Below the pieces are notes generated by a model, which was given only the letters and a program-made list of their open reading frames with translations, was not told where the DNA came from and did no database searches. From Amyelois transitella (taxonomy: Eukaryota; Arthropoda; Insecta; Lepidoptera; Pyralidae): a stretch of 64,000 nt of DNA. The position numbers were made by a program, and so were the translations under genes. Positions 26,901 to 37,700 of the stretch are shown here, piece by piece. Each line of letters opens with the position of its first letter. Within the stretch, counting starts at the first letter, position 1. The stretch lies in the NCBI RefSeq assembly GCF_032362555.1, contig NC_083516.1:1451001-1515000 (forward strand). Reading direction: 5' to 3'.

Positions 26901-27234
26901 TTAGGATTATTTACATTTAAAATCCCATTCTAATTGATGACTTATGCTGATCTGCCTCTTAAGTAAGTCGGTCTGCCAATTACAAAATCATCCATATAAA
27001 AATTTCTTCATTTTCCAGGGTCTCATCGACCCCCAAAAAGAGATTACAAAACTGGAGAAGAAGAAAGAATCCCTCTCACAAACAATCGGCAAGTTAGAAC
27101 AGGCGATAGCAGCAGACGACTACACCGCTAAAGTGCCGGTAGACGTGCAAAAGAACAATACTGAGAAATTGGCGCAGTCGTTAGGAGAAATTGATAGGCT
27201 CGAAGCTGCGATTCAGACCTTGAAGTTGATGTAA
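11983..27234 (+). CDS. Valyl-tRNA synthetase, cytosolic (ValRS), complete CDS in 19 exons
   Basis: Class I synthetase that charges tRNA-Val. Exons: 11983-12147, 13094-13261, 13488-13621, 14050-14208, 14578-14839, 15301-15431, 15874-15971, 16494-16618, 16944-17089, 17579-17768, 20144-20332, 20896-21002, 21586-21813, 22662-22803, 24696-24866, 25188-25382, 26015-26190, 26556-26661, 27019-27234. They join in frame to 3108 nt, 1035 residues. A Lys/Glu-rich coiled N-terminus (about 20-60) replaces the GST domain of vertebrate ValRS. The catalytic core has the HIGH-type HLGH at 138-141 and KMSKS at 640-644. The editing (CP1) domain lies between about 330 and 540 ([23 protein letters not shown]). [18 protein letters not shown] and [15 protein letters not shown] are family signatures. 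The anticodon-binding domain follows, then a C-terminal coiled coil (about 965-1035) with the KVPxxVQ motif. The exon-1 donor (GAC|GTTCGT) is weak; the other junctions are ordinary. The symbol is left empty because insect naming varies. Confidence 0.96.
12895..13015 (-). repeat. Degenerate family B copy in ValRS intron 1
   Basis: GACTACATCTTTCCACTTTC, CACATTCTTAATCTTCTTCT and GGAAGCTTGTCAGTTTC follow the order of the family B minus strand with many changes. It is preceded at 12840-12895 by a short family A fragment. Confidence 0.5.
13311..13470 (-). repeat. SINE E fragment
   Basis: GCTTGGGGTATGACTTTTACC, CCATGGATCTTG, ACACATCCAGTTGCCTGAAT and GCAGGTTTC match the tRNA-related SINE E in minus orientation. 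It lies between ValRS exons 2 and 3. Confidence 0.6.
13910..14020 (+). repeat. SINE T1 3' part with TA tail
   Basis: TTATAAAATATAGTAGCG, CTAACTTCGAGGCTAACTCA and a following (TA)n correspond to the body and tail of the tRNA-derived SINE seen complete at 32822-33062. It abuts ValRS exon 4 by about 30 bp. Confidence 0.7.
15919..16390 (+). repeat. Triplicated ~157-bp unit carrying the 3' end of ValRS exon 7 and its donor
   Basis: GGAAATTGCAGATC recurs at 15921, 16078 and 16234 (spacing 157 and 156). Each unit contains the last ~50 nt of exon 7 ([13 protein letters not shown]), the donor CAGGTTCGT and about 100 bp of intron including AGTCAGAAGACTG. Copies 2 and 3 are intact in frame, with a few residue changes (MTFETG and MIFGTG against MTFGTG). 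The upstream part of exon 7 (15874-15920) is present once. The GCAG inside each copy could serve as an acceptor. Confidence 0.92.
18047..18374 (-). repeat. Family A retroposon split by a family D insertion
   Basis: Minus-orientation A copy, from CATACATACATAGG to GGTGCCGGGAACCCCACGG. It is interrupted at 18149-18239 by AATAGAATAGAATAGATTT...TACTACC, a family D fragment. GCTTGA at 18145-18150 and 18240-18245 is the candidate target-site duplication. Confidence 0.75.
18428..18545. other. GC-rich, CpG-dense island in a ValRS intron
   Basis: About 115 bp with dense CpG (CCGCCCGCGGGCCGAGCGCC and similar) in AT-rich intron DNA. One frame is Arg-rich and open on each strand. I recognise no protein and no splice-supported exon. 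It could be a promoter fragment, a captured coding piece or a recent insertion. Confidence 0.5.
18640..19080 (-). repeat. Family A fragment followed by SINE E copy
   Basis: 18640-18740 is a family A tail part (CTTGCGGGATAAACAGAGCC). 18770-19080 is a near-complete SINE E in minus orientation, from GAGGAGCCTGGAGTAAGCC to the tRNA-like end GGGATTTGAACCTGTGC...CATTTTAACCGGG. 19080 and after shows no gene up to the next ValRS exon. Confidence 0.7.
19203..19300 (-). repeat. Family D fragment
   Basis: GAATAGAATAGATTTATTTT through TACTACCGCTTCCAAAGCGC is the same element as the insert at 18149-18239, in the same orientation. Confidence 0.75.
21034..21180 (+). repeat. SINE E, 5' tRNA-like head
   Basis: GTGGTAGAATCGGTAAAAATGCG and the B-box-like AGGTTCAAATACC are followed by TCGGCCATGTACC and ATTAACCGGTG. 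It is a tRNA-derived SINE head in plus orientation. Confidence 0.65.
21284..21491 (-). repeat. Family A retroposon
   Basis: Minus orientation. It has an internal deletion after GGGGTAG, then runs intact from TTTGGCTTAATGATA to GGTGCCGGGAACCACACGGC. A second A tail fragment precedes it at 21215-21270. Confidence 0.85.
22382..22640 (+). repeat. Family A retroposon, full length minus head
   Basis: GTTCCCGGCACCAATAC, TCGTAAAAGACGACTAAGGG, GGCGATGGGCTAGCAACC, CAGTCTTTTCAAGACC, CTCTGTCTACCCCGCAAGGG and TTTTATGTATG. It stops about 20 bp upstream of ValRS exon 14 and so occupies the acceptor region. Confidence 0.9.
23036..23264 (+). repeat. Family B LINE 3' end with duplicated 51-bp tail segment
   Basis: AGTACCCGAAACCGCCGAG to GGGCGTGATTTCATGTATG reads in frame as the end of a LINE ORF ([32 protein letters not shown]). 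It is followed by TATAAATTATACTTTGAGTA and TAAATCTACG. The segment from GATTT(C/T)ATGTATG to ATCTAC then repeats once (about 23160 and 23211). Confidence 0.85.
23265..24497. mobile_element. Unclassified ~1.2-kb element with ~20.5-bp (41-bp dimer) internal periodicity
   Basis: Lies in the ValRS intron between exons 14 and 15. The ends, read inward, are CCCAACAAACATTTAGGCG and CCCAAGTAACAATTAGGCG (16 of 19 match). Both arms are filled with short units headed by AGCG/GGCG. In the right arm the CG cores fall at 24161, 24180, 24202, 24221, 24243, 24262, 24284 and 24303, mostly alternating steps of 19 and 22. The left arm shows the same rhythm at 23734, 23754, 23775 and 23795. The centre (about 23840-24110) is not periodic. 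No protein is encoded. The right end merges with family A sequence, so that boundary and any target duplication are unsure. Confidence 0.6.
25014..25135 (-). repeat. Family D fragment
   Basis: TACTGCCGCTTCCAAAGCGTC to GAAATGTGGACGAGAGAATAC is the reverse complement of the part of family D at 57970-58095. Confidence 0.75.
25514..25772 (+). repeat. Family A retroposon, full length
   Basis: Starts with the head hairpin GTGCCGTGCGGTTCCCGGCAC and ends ATAGATGTAACTATATGTATG. It has all internal landmarks of the family. Confidence 0.9.
25864..25930 (+). repeat. Family B LINE 3' end, short
   Basis: GGCACGTGGAAAGAGGTAG to AGGCGTGATTTTATG with a (GTAT)n tail, a 5'-truncated copy. Confidence 0.8.
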
Positions 27235-27323
27235 AGTTATGTATTAGATGTTGTTGTTTTAAAGTTGTAAATATATTGATTATTTACTCATTTAAAACAA
27301 CAAATCAAAAAGAAAATACACAA

Positions 27324-27506
27324 CTGAGGGGTTGGTGCGAGTTTTACTCGATCAAACGCGTCGATAAAGTAAACGCCAATTTGTATGTGATTTAATCAGC
27401 GCCATCTAGTGGTAACGCGATGGCACTAATGCAACTCCATACAAACTCGCGTTTCCTTGCTCGACGCGTTTGGCCGAGTTAAACTCGCAGTAACTCCTCT
27501 GGTCAG
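27324..27506. mobile_element. MITE-like hairpin element, ~180 bp
   Basis: Long imperfect terminal inverted repeats. The left arm reads CTGAGGGGTTGGTGCGAG.. and the right arm (reverse complement) CTGACCAGAGGAGTTACTGC... Both continue through GAGTTTTACTCG / GAGTTTAACTCG, CAAACGCGTCGA and a TTTGTATG end. The arms are about 60 nt with a short centre containing GCGCCATCTAGTGG. There is no ORF. It starts about 90 bp after the ValRS stop codon. The target duplication is unclear. Confidence 0.65.
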
Positions 27507-27579
27507 AAAAATTGGCGCAGTCGTTATACTTATTTAATCCCAACTATGTCCCAATTAATATTATGAATACGAAAGTGAG

Positions 27580-28870
27580 TTTATTTGTTGGTTCGTTTGT
27601 TACCTCTTCCTCGGTTATATCATGAATCTTCTTGAAATATCACGTATAATTAACGAATCTTGAAAAGGACATAGGGTACTTTTAAACCCGGTAAAATCTA
27701 CACTTTCAATGGGATTTGCGAAAAACTTGTATTCTTTTGTAAGTGACGCTAAATCCGCACGGGCGAAGCTGCGGGTTAACGCTAGTCTTGAAATAATAAA
27801 GAAAGATTAAAACAGGTACACCCTTTGGCATACAAATCTGACCCCCTTGTTTTGGATTGTAAGAATGAGGGGAGGGTCAGGGTTCTCTCCCGTTCACTGT
27901 ACATACAAAATGGCGCAGTCGATAATTATTGTAGCACTTACACATCCCTTTTTTTTAGCTTCTCGTTTTATCTTCTGTGCCAACTTACGCGCCGGGCATT
28001 ATGTTAATTATTTGGCGACTGGAAAAGCTAAAAGTGTTGCTTACTATATCTGCTCTTTATTACATAGCGTGCGTGATATGTAAAATAAGAAAAATTAAGT
28101 AAATCGGTGTTAGAAAATAATGATTGTCAAAGTATTACAAAGTCCTATGCAATAGGTAGGTTTTAATTTAGTAATCTAGTAGTTCATTTAAAAAAATGCA
28201 TTTCTTACCTGCTTGGGATATTTATTTTTTTCTTTTATAAGACTTCTATGAAACTACGGTTTTTTTTGCATGAAATAATTATAATTATTTCTATGGAAAA
28301 GTTTGTGTATATTTGGAACACGACACTATAAATAATTTATTTTAAAGCTAATAAATAGTTTGAACTATTGTATACTTTAATAGTAAGTTATTTTCATTGG
28401 CAAGTTTTTATTTGGCTTAAATTCTTAATGTGAACCCATGAAGGATTTGATGGATTTAATTAATAAATTGTCACTATCATTTTTTTATTTATTAGTTTCT
28501 TAATAAAAACTTTCAGAAATGTGATTGTTTTATTTTAAAATCCTTACTTAAATTATAAAGGCAAAAGTATCTTTGTTCGTTTCCTCTTCACACGGTATCT
28601 CCAATCAACCAATCTTATGATTTATTTTCCAGATTATACTAGAGAAGAGTATTTGTTCATGATGGTGCTACCCTTTCTACCACTGATTTCTGATGTCACG
28701 AGTCCAAGAGCCCGTGGTAATTAATGGTTCGTATATAGGGCGGACAAAACTACATATCTGCAAAATTACTTGTACCTTTACGTTTCATATGTAGGGCTGT
28801 GTTTGATAGATTCCACTGCAAGCCAGTCTAAAAAATGCCTCGCAATTATGTCAATGTCGCAATGACAGCT
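27580..28870. other. Intergenic region between ValRS and ZFAND1
   Basis: 27590-27790 is a degraded family C (RTE-like) tail ending AAGCTGCGGGTTAACGCTAG. The rest is AT-rich DNA in which I see no splice-supported exon or RNA gene. Confidence 0.5.
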
Positions 28871-28905
28871 GGCTGGATGCCAAGATATGACTAGCGTTGC
28901 CCAAC

Positions 28906-29255
28906 TATCGATAGTTGACCTCGGAAATCATCTACAATAAGTATAGGTCTGAGATACTATTGATACCTCAGTTTGGTAAGCATTAAAAATTACAATACTA
29001 TCGATAGTATCCTTGCAATAGTTAAAGTTTTTCTGTTTGGCTTCAGCTGGTAGACTGGTAGAGAACGCCAAACTGCATTAAGTCCGCCTTTTGTACATTT
29101 TTTTTGTGCTTTGTTGTTGTTTTAAATAAATAAATAAAATAATCAACAGCAACAGTATCGATACTATCAATAGTGCTTTCGATAAAAATAATACTATTAA
29201 GGGTCGCTGAGCTATTGACAGTATCGATATTATTTCATTTACTCAACTATCGATA
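28906..29255. promoter_or_regulatory. Cluster of five TATCGATA (DRE-type) sites upstream of ZFAND1
   Basis: Perfect palindromic TATCGATA occurs at 28906, 28999, 29156, 29222 and 29248. Further near-sites (CTATCAATAG, TTCGATAA) lie among them. TATCGATA is the binding core of the insect factor DREF at housekeeping promoters. The last site is 116 bp upstream of the ZFAND1 start codon. A retroposon tail (about 29020-29145) separates sites 2 and 3. Confidence 0.6.
29020..29145 (+). repeat. Retroposon 3' tail (GCATTAAGTCCGCC type)
   Basis: AAAGTTTTTCTGTTTGGCTT, GACTGGTAGAGAACGCCAAAC, TTAAGTCCGCCTTTTGTAC and TTTTAAATAAATAAATAAA. The same element is at 34389-34500, and its tail recurs at 5210-5275, 17845-17880 and (inverted) 36714-36775. 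Confidence 0.7.
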
Positions 29256-29370
29256 TTGGAATATCGTCGGCATTAATCGGCAACACTAGCTATGAGTATG
29301 ACATTTCATAAAATTTATTTCATAAACATAGAAGTGATTTCTTACCCATAACCTTAAAAAAAGATAAACA

Positions 29371-31120
29371 ATGGAGTTTCCAACACTCGGAGAACATTGT
29401 CAATATCCTTGTTGCAACCAAAATGACTTTCTACCCCTGCAGTGCAAATGTGCGAAGGTCTTCTGCCGTGCACACTTCAATGAACACTGCTTATCAGGAG
29501 CCTGCGAATTGGCGCCAAAACCCAAGGAAGTTATTCTAAAAAATGATGACCAGATCTTTAAATGCTCTGAAAAGGGGTGCAGAAAAGGCAACCTCCATGA
29601 AATGCTGTGTGAAAAGTGCAACAAACACTACTGCATTGAGCACAGATTTCATCCGTAAGTTTATTCATGTAATTTTGATGTCTTATATTTACTAAGATCT
29701 ACACGTCGCTATAAAACTCATGATTTTTGAGATGTAAGATAAAAGAGTATAGACTAGCTGTTGCCCGCGATTCCGTCCGCTTTAAATAAAAGCTGACTCT
29801 CAGTATTGCCCCCTCTGAGGGAAGACAATTTTGTATGCCAGTTCTTAAGATTGAGCAAGCCAAACACATCAGAGAAAATCACATTCAAATCTGAACAAAG
29901 GTTTTCGCATGATGCGAGGACCTTCAAATATACAGGCAGACAGAAATTCTTAAAATCACATTTTTACCTTGTATTGGTCATAGACCTTATGTAGCAACAT
30001 TTTGCCAATATCTTTCAAATACAGACATTGGTCAAGTACCTACCTACCTACAATGTTATTGTATTGGGATGGATTTCAGAAAAGTAAACAATGAATCTCA
30101 ATCTTCAGGTCCTGTCCAGAAATTGATGATGAGACAATGGCTGCCAAAATAGAGCAATTCGCAGCTCCAAGGCGGCAGTTCCATGAAGCTAATAAACATT
30201 TACAAGAAAAAGTAAGTTCACATACCTATACCACAATCAATTACATATAGGTACTCATTAACATATATTTACTAGTTTATGTATGTAGTTTGATTTTCAA
30301 TCTGGTGGGTAATAACAAATACATTAGGTATTTATCATGATTCTGGCACAGAAGAACAACCCCAGCGAATTCTGTTTTTGTTAAGCACTTGTTTATTGTT
30401 CATATTGCTATTGGTTGTTGAGTGTTAGGTACCCTTTATACATTTGTAAATAATCATTACAATTTCTGTGATTACTAATATAAAATTTTTTTGATTATAT
30501 GATATGATATTTTTTATTAATTAGAGAACTATTGACCTTATGATTCAAACATCATTTATACTTTTTCATATTTTTTTTACACTTCCCTATTTTAGATAAC
30601 AGAAAACATAAGAAAGGCTCTCCTATCATCAGCAAAAGTCAAAACTGCTTCGAAAATACATTTAATGAGAATCAAACAGAAAGCCAAGGGTCCCAAATGC
30701 GTTCCAGCTACGGACAGAGTATACTTTGCCATTGGCAAACCCAAGAATACAGATCCGAAACCAGTAAGAATAGTTGAAGAGGTTGACAATATAAAAAATA
30801 TTGAAACGGTAACTTTAGATCCGGACTTGAAGGATTCGGTACCCATATTTATAAGTTCAAAATGGAGTTTAGGACGAGCGATGGACAGTATATGCGATTC
30901 ATGTAGTATCAGCAATGATAACAACAAGGTTAGTGATACAAAGTTAAGATTGTTCCGGCAATTAGACGGTTATTGTATAAGTCCGGTGAAAATGGATGTG
31001 GAAATAAAAGAATTGATGGAAAAGGAGGTGTTGCTGGAGGGAGACAGACTGGTCGTTGAATATGTTGAAAGTTCACTCCTTTCTGGTTTGGATGAGAATT
31101 CCCAAATGTTTTTGAGTTGA
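29371..31120 (+). CDS. ZFAND1: AN1-type zinc finger protein 1 (ZFAND1), complete CDS in 3 exons
   Basis: Exons 29371-29654, 30109-30211 and 30596-31120 join to 912 nt, 303 residues (human ZFAND1 is 268). The N-terminus has two AN1 zinc fingers. The first is at about 10-55 (CQYPCCNQNDFLPLQCKC..FCRAHF..H). The second is at about 64-101 (CSEKGCRKGNL..MLCEKCNKHYCIEHRFHPSC). A basic linker and a C-terminal ubiquitin-like region follow (about 180-290, ending LLEGDRLVVEYVESS). Family members bind p97 and the proteasome and help clear stress granules after arsenite; that role is known from the family, not seen here. AATAAA at 31309-31314 is a possible poly(A) signal. The gene is convergent with the receptor gene, whose stop lies 595 bp away, so the 3' UTRs may overlap. 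Confidence 0.93.
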
Positions 31121-31715
31121 TAATTTATCTAGTCAAATTTTATACTCAAAATATACCTACATACATATGTATTAATGAACATGAAATTTTTTTTATTTTA
31201 TCACCTTAAACTGAGCCCTCATTGAGTGACAATTCTTAAAAATTCCTTAATAACAGTTATTACCATTCGTTTTGAAAATGAGGTTGGTTTATTTTTGTTA
31301 TATAATATAATAAATACAAATTTTCTTTATTGCCCATTAAAAATTACATATGTAGTAGAAACATACACTAGGGTTTTATATTGATTATCATCAAGGTACC
31401 TACTCCTCACGTTTTATCTTGATTGAACTTTCACTCTGAATAAACTTGGATTCAGTCCAGACGTTGCGCGATCGAGCTTAAATTTCGATTAACGCAGTCT
31501 TATATTACTTTAATAATAATTTGACGACTTATGGATAAATTAATCTTGAGTCACAGCATGCATTTTTCCATTAAGCGAAAAAGTAATACAATGTACCTAC
31601 TTAGTGCACCTTTAAATAAAAAAGAAAAACAACATGTAAATAAATATTAAGTATTTAATTAGAGGTATGAGTCATTCTTAAAAATACAATATATAAATCT
31701 TAAAAATATCTACGA

Positions 31716-34700
31716 CTAAAATCCAGCTTCTCCATTCACTTTGCTGACTCGCGACTGATTCTCGTAATCCACTAAAGGCATCATTGCCGCGGGGGCTGAG
31801 GGGTTGGTGTGGGCGGTGGGAGGGGGGGTCGTGGCCAACTTGTACTTCTCTACCAACCAATTGCACTGTCCCGTCCTTGCTATCAGCGTCATAAAGTCTC
31901 TTCTATATTGCTTCGTCAGTATAGCGTATAAGAACGGGTTTGCGCATGCGTTTAGTGGATAGAAGAAGACCAACAACACTTTCCCGTGACTGACGTCCAC
32001 CAACGGCCATCCAACTAACGCCGTCACTCCGAAAAATGCAACCGGCGCCCAGCACAACAAGTCAGTGCCAATTAGAAGCGCCATTTTGTTCGCTATCCGT
32101 CTCTCCGCGGCCGCCGCCGACCCCCTCCCCCCGTACTTCTCTCCTCCCCCTCCCAAAGACCTGTAAATCTGCACGTAGCAAACGACTATAATCACCCACG
32201 CGACCATAGTAGTCAAAAACAGAGATCCTTGATAAATACCGTCTCCAATGTCTTTACTTTCGACCGGCAAGCAGATAGACGTCGAGGAATAATCCGAGAC
32301 TCCTAGCAATGGTAATCCAGCCATCAGAAAAGAGAACAGCCACCCCCCGACCATGATCTTGGCCGCCGCCGCCAAAGAGATTCGCCTCTCCAAGTAAATA
32401 GCGTACGTGATAGCGAACCACCGCTCCAAAGTTACTATGGTTAGCGTAAACACTGATAACTGTCCAGAGAATACTGAAAGGAATCCGGCTATCTTGCATC
32501 CGACGCCGTACTGCCAATTGTAAGCGTAGTTGAAGAAGACTCCGTAGGATCTTAGGTCGACGACAGCTAGCATGAAGAGGTAGATCCCTGTGCACAAGTC
32601 GGAGAAGGCCAGGTGGCACATCAGGAACCTGGGGACTGTGATCTCGGCGTGGTTGGCAAGGAGGACCATGAGAACGGCTACGTTGCCAACTACTGCAGCT
32701 GTGATCACGAACCAGACGCTAGCCCGCAGCCACGACCAGCCCATCACGTCTTCGCAAGGGTTCAGGGCGTTCGGCATCGGCCTGCAGATCACATCGGGTC
32801 TTCTGGAATTAAATGTAAAATAATATATATAGGGGACAAATAACACAGATCGAGTTAGCCTCGAAGTAAGTTCGAGACTTGTATTACGAGATACTGACTC
32901 AACGATACTATATTTTATAATAAATACTTACTTATATAGATAAACATCCAAGACCCAGGCCAATCAGAAAAAGTTCTTTTCTCATCATGCCCTGGCCGGG
33001 ATTCGAACCCGGGACCTCTGGTGTCGCACGCAAGCGTACTACCGCTGCGCCACAGAGGCCGTCTTCAGGCCGAAATGTATTGTCAGTGTCACAGATTAAA
33101 TAAAAAGTTGTCCGTCGTCTCAGAATCAATCAATGGTCTTTGATAGCTGCATGAAGACCACTGTTGAATAAATGGTTCCCATCTTGATCAGACGGAAGTA
33201 GCTTTCAGCCTTATAGCCACCTTTACATATAGTCGGCATTGCAGAATCTTTTTGTCTTATATCAGCCGTTCCGTGTGTCCTTCATTCCGTCCCAGCACTT
33301 TTAATTTGTCCTATTTGCATTATATGTACGAGAAGACGCCCGCGACTTCGTCCGCGTGGAATCAATCCCGCGGGAACTCCGGGATAAAAAGCCTATATGT
33401 TATTCTGGGTCTTCAGCTACCTACATACCAAATTTCATCGTAATCGGTTCAGTAGTTTTTGCGTGAAAGAGTAACAAAAATCCATACTGACATACTCACA
33501 AACTTTCGCATTTATAATATTAGTAGGATGTCCATTAGTATGAATGACGACTGCATTTCACTACCGCTGCTATTTCGGTTCAATTCTTTCAAATTATGTA
33601 TCTCTGCCGTGGGGTTCCCGGCACCAATAAAAAAATAATCGGGGTCACTTCCTCTCTTTCCCATGGATGTCGTAAAAGGCGACCAAGGAATAGGCTTATA
33701 AACTTCGGATGGGCTAGCAACTTGTCACTATTTGAAAATCAATTCCATTATCAATCCAAATAGCTGAATGTGGCCTTTCAGTATTTTCAGACTGTTGGCA
33801 CTGTCTACCCCGCACGGGACATAGACGTGACTATATGTATGTATGTCTTTCAAATTATTACCTATGCAAAGCATTATTAAAGCTTGTACAGTAACAAGAC
33901 AACAGTAAATATAAGAACTCACGTGACGCTAAAGTTACCACACATGGCCACGTAGCCCTTGGAGAGGTCAGCTTCCACCAGCTCGTGGAAGCTGTCATCG
34001 TCAGCCAACTCCTCATTGCTGTCGGAGTACATGAACTCCATGTCGGCATCACCCTGTATTGTTGTACCAAAGTCTTCAACGGACGAGGATATCGAGTCAT
34101 CATAGGGCCTGTAAAAGTTATGAAAAATGAAAAGAAAATCTGAATTAACCTGTAAGTTGTACATTAGTTTTTTTGTACAGTTAAAACAGTATTTATTTGA
34201 AAAGAGACCGAATTATTTTGTCTAGCAACGTACAATCGTTCTGAACAACTTTGTCAGTACCTACGGTGTGGTTAAAACGGTACTTAAAAATAGGATCATG
34301 TACATCTTGTATGTATTTATCCATTTTTTTTGTAATGTAAGTATGTATTTTTCAGTATGCATGTGCACTTTATCGCACCACCAAATTAAAGTTTTTTTCT
34401 GTTTGGTCAGCTGGCTGACTGGTAGAGAATGCCAAACGGCATTGAGTCCGCCTTTTGTACATTTTTTTTGTGCAATAAAGTTTTAAATAAAAAAATAAAT
34501 ATGCGTATCTAGGACGTAAGTTCTTAAAGTTTCTCGATTTATTCTTCGTTTGATGAGAATAAGATACTAAGATAGATAGAATACCTTTTATTACACATAA
34601 AATCGTAAAAATAAATTTATCCTAAACTTAACATAAGTTGTACATTGTACATTGTAATACAAAAGGTGGCCTCTTATCGCATTATGGAATCCCTTCCAGG

Positions 34701-37700
34701 CAGCCCCAAGAACATTTCGTGAGAGAGAATTTAGTGAAACAGCTACAAATAAAATAGAGTTCACTTACCCTATTGTCTTTCTGCTCGGTGATTCTAAACT
34801 GATGGGCCGGATTGGCGCCAAAGACCTTCGTTTGCGTGATTTCGTCAGTTCCGTTTTACATGCCTGAAAAAGAGGAAATATTAGAGGCCGCCCGCGACTT
34901 CGTCCGCGTGGAATCAATCCAGCGGGAACTTCGGGCATAAAAAGTAGCCTATATGTTATTCTGGGTCTTCATCTACCTACATACCAAATTTCATAGTTAA
35001 CGGTTCAGAAGTTTTTGAGTAAACGGTCCAGTAGTTTTGTAGTGAAAGATTAACAAACATCCATACTGACATCCTGACATACAAACTTTCGCATTTATAA
35101 TATTAGTAGGATTAAGAAAAAACTTTGTTTGCGGCTTAATTTGCATGCTTTGTCGTTTATGGCAAATACTAGGGGCTCTTTATCCTTCTAATCACGTCTT
35201 TATTACTCACGTGGTTGACAGAGTCAACAGTCTTGCAAAGAACGAAAGGCCACGTTCAACTGTATGGCTTAATGATGGAACAGATATTCAAATAATGACA
35301 GTTGCTAGAGAAGAACAAACAAATTAACTTACATAGGTACATGCATACTTGAAAGACTGACAGGCCGCGATCAGCTGTTTGGCTTAGTGATAGAATTGAG
35401 ATTTATATAATGACAGGTTGCTAAGTCCATCCCTTAGTCGCCTTTAACGACATCCATGGGAAAGAGATTTAATGGCCCTAATCGTTTTTCTATTGATGCC
35501 GAAAACCACACGGTCCAAATAAACTTATTTTCTCATTTGTAATACAAGTAAAGGTATGGTAAAGGGTAAAGTCAAAAGTACCCGAAACCGCCGAGCTTGC
35601 ATGAAGAGAGTTATGAATGTGGATAAAGCGAAGGAAGTATGCAGAGATCGTGGCAAGTGGAAAGAGGTAGTCGCTGCCTACCCCTCCGGGAAAGAGGCGT
35701 GATTTTATGTATGTATGTATAATATAAGTTGCGATCCGTAATAGCAAACCTGGTCTCACCTGCGTCATGAGTTCCACTTGCATCTCGTGCAACTTGTGTC
35801 TCGCCGGGTCATGGCGCTCCGGGTAGGCGAATGCGCAACAGTGGAAACTGTGCGTCAGGTCCGCAGTCTCAAGATGCTGTAATAGTTTGCATACATACAT
35901 ATAGTCACGTCTTTGTCCTTCGCGGGGTTTATAGAGCCAACAGTCTTGAAAAGACTAAAAGGTTGAATTTAGCTGATTGAGTAATAATAGAATTAAGATT
36001 CAGGTTGCTAACCCGTCGCTTAAAAGAAGAGTCTCAAGTAATCCAATAAGCTTATCGATTAGTCGTCTTTTACGACACCCATGGGAAATAGATGGAGTGA
36101 TCCTATTATTTTTTCTATTAGTGATGGGAACCACACGGAATTGTTTCTTAAAGACTATATTGCAGATAATTACTAGCTTTCGCATGATTTTAGTCTATGT
36201 TTTCACCTTAAAATTAATTCTAAGTAACCTTTCATTTAAGGTTACAACCAAATAATGTCGTTATTTCAAAGTTATTTTTTTTTGTCCTTACCCTCAAATC
36301 GTAAATGGAGGGTATGTACTTCAGAGATGGAGTGTTCTCTATTTTGAGGGACTGTAATTTCTCCAGCCCCGCTGTCGGCAGTGATGTGATAGCTGTGAAG
36401 CTCAGATCTCTGAAACAAAAGAACGAACTCTGAACCGAATAACGTAGGCCACGTGTGTTGACTATGAGCGTCTTGCAAGATCAAGGGCAGAAGGAAGTCT
36501 GGACGAGGAAACAATGTCTTGAACTAAAGTAGGTTTTTCGTAAAAATATGGTGATTTGCCTCTAAAGACGAATCTCCTAAAAGAAGAATCCACAGAAATA
36601 GTACTTAATAAGAAGAACACGGCATACATGGTTCTTGTAATTGTCTCCGAAAGAAGATAACTTGATCAATGCGACCTTTATAATGTGCCATCATTACCAT
36701 AACGAGGTAATTTATTTATTTATTTAAACTTTTTGCACGTAAAATGTACAACAGGTGGACTTAATGCCACAAGGCATTCTCTGACAGTCGAACCTTTGGT
36801 CCAAACTGTGATGGATGTACGGGTGGTGCGATAGCTGTAAAAGAAATAATAATATAAATACGTGTTTTTCTTATCCATTCTCTTTTTTTATAGAGAGAGA
36901 GAGAGAGGGATGATAATACATATGCCCGAATGTTGATAAGACATATGTGTTATCTTTCATCTTTCTTTTACTCTGCGGTAAACCTTTAGATAGGGATGCC
37001 TTATCTTATAGTTTAAATAAATAAATAACAACACATACCTAATCTAACTAAAGGTACTTACAATTGGCGGAGTAGCAAGTTTCCTGCAAATGCATTCTCA
37101 TCTAAATGACTCAGCTTCACATTGCCTTTGAGACTCCTGAAGAGAAAGGTGGGTGTTAATTTATTTTATGAACTATTATTGTAGGTACATATTTATTTGA
37201 ATAACTGTTCACTGCCACAATAAATGTAATTTAAAAGTTATTGAATATAAAAACTGGAGATATTTTTAAATTATTACACTTTACGATACCTAGAATCGTC
37301 ATCATGATCAGTGATCACGATCCTGGCATTTTCTCAATTGTATCCATTTTAGGGAAGATCCGCGATACATTTTTAGGATATAGGAGTTTAAAGATCAGTT
37401 TATCACATTTGTTACCTCACGATGTTTATCTTCACCGTAAGAGCATCGGTTAGTATTCAAACTAATGTACATGTAGTCATTGGTGCATGGTCGAGGTGCG
37501 ATTCGATCTGTGCCTTTATGCGCATCACGCATTTTAACCGGGGATTTTAACCGTGCCGATTCACCACCGACGTTCTTTAATGAATTTGTAGCTGGAGCGA
37601 TGATTCGGCTCGACCGCCACCAAAGGGAAAATCTTCCGCCAGGCTAGGTGTTATGCATGGGGAACCGCGCGACAGACGATGTTGAGACGGAGGTTGTATT

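Noticed and set aside
32254..32619. Alternative minus-strand frame of 121 codons
   Set aside because: Overlaps the receptor 7TM exon in another frame; only the longer frame has GPCR motifs.
32990..33060. tRNA gene on the minus strand (perfect B box, good A box)
   Set aside because: Acceptor arms mismatch at several positions and no proper anticodon stem forms. The sequence continues into a SINE body with copies elsewhere in the window.
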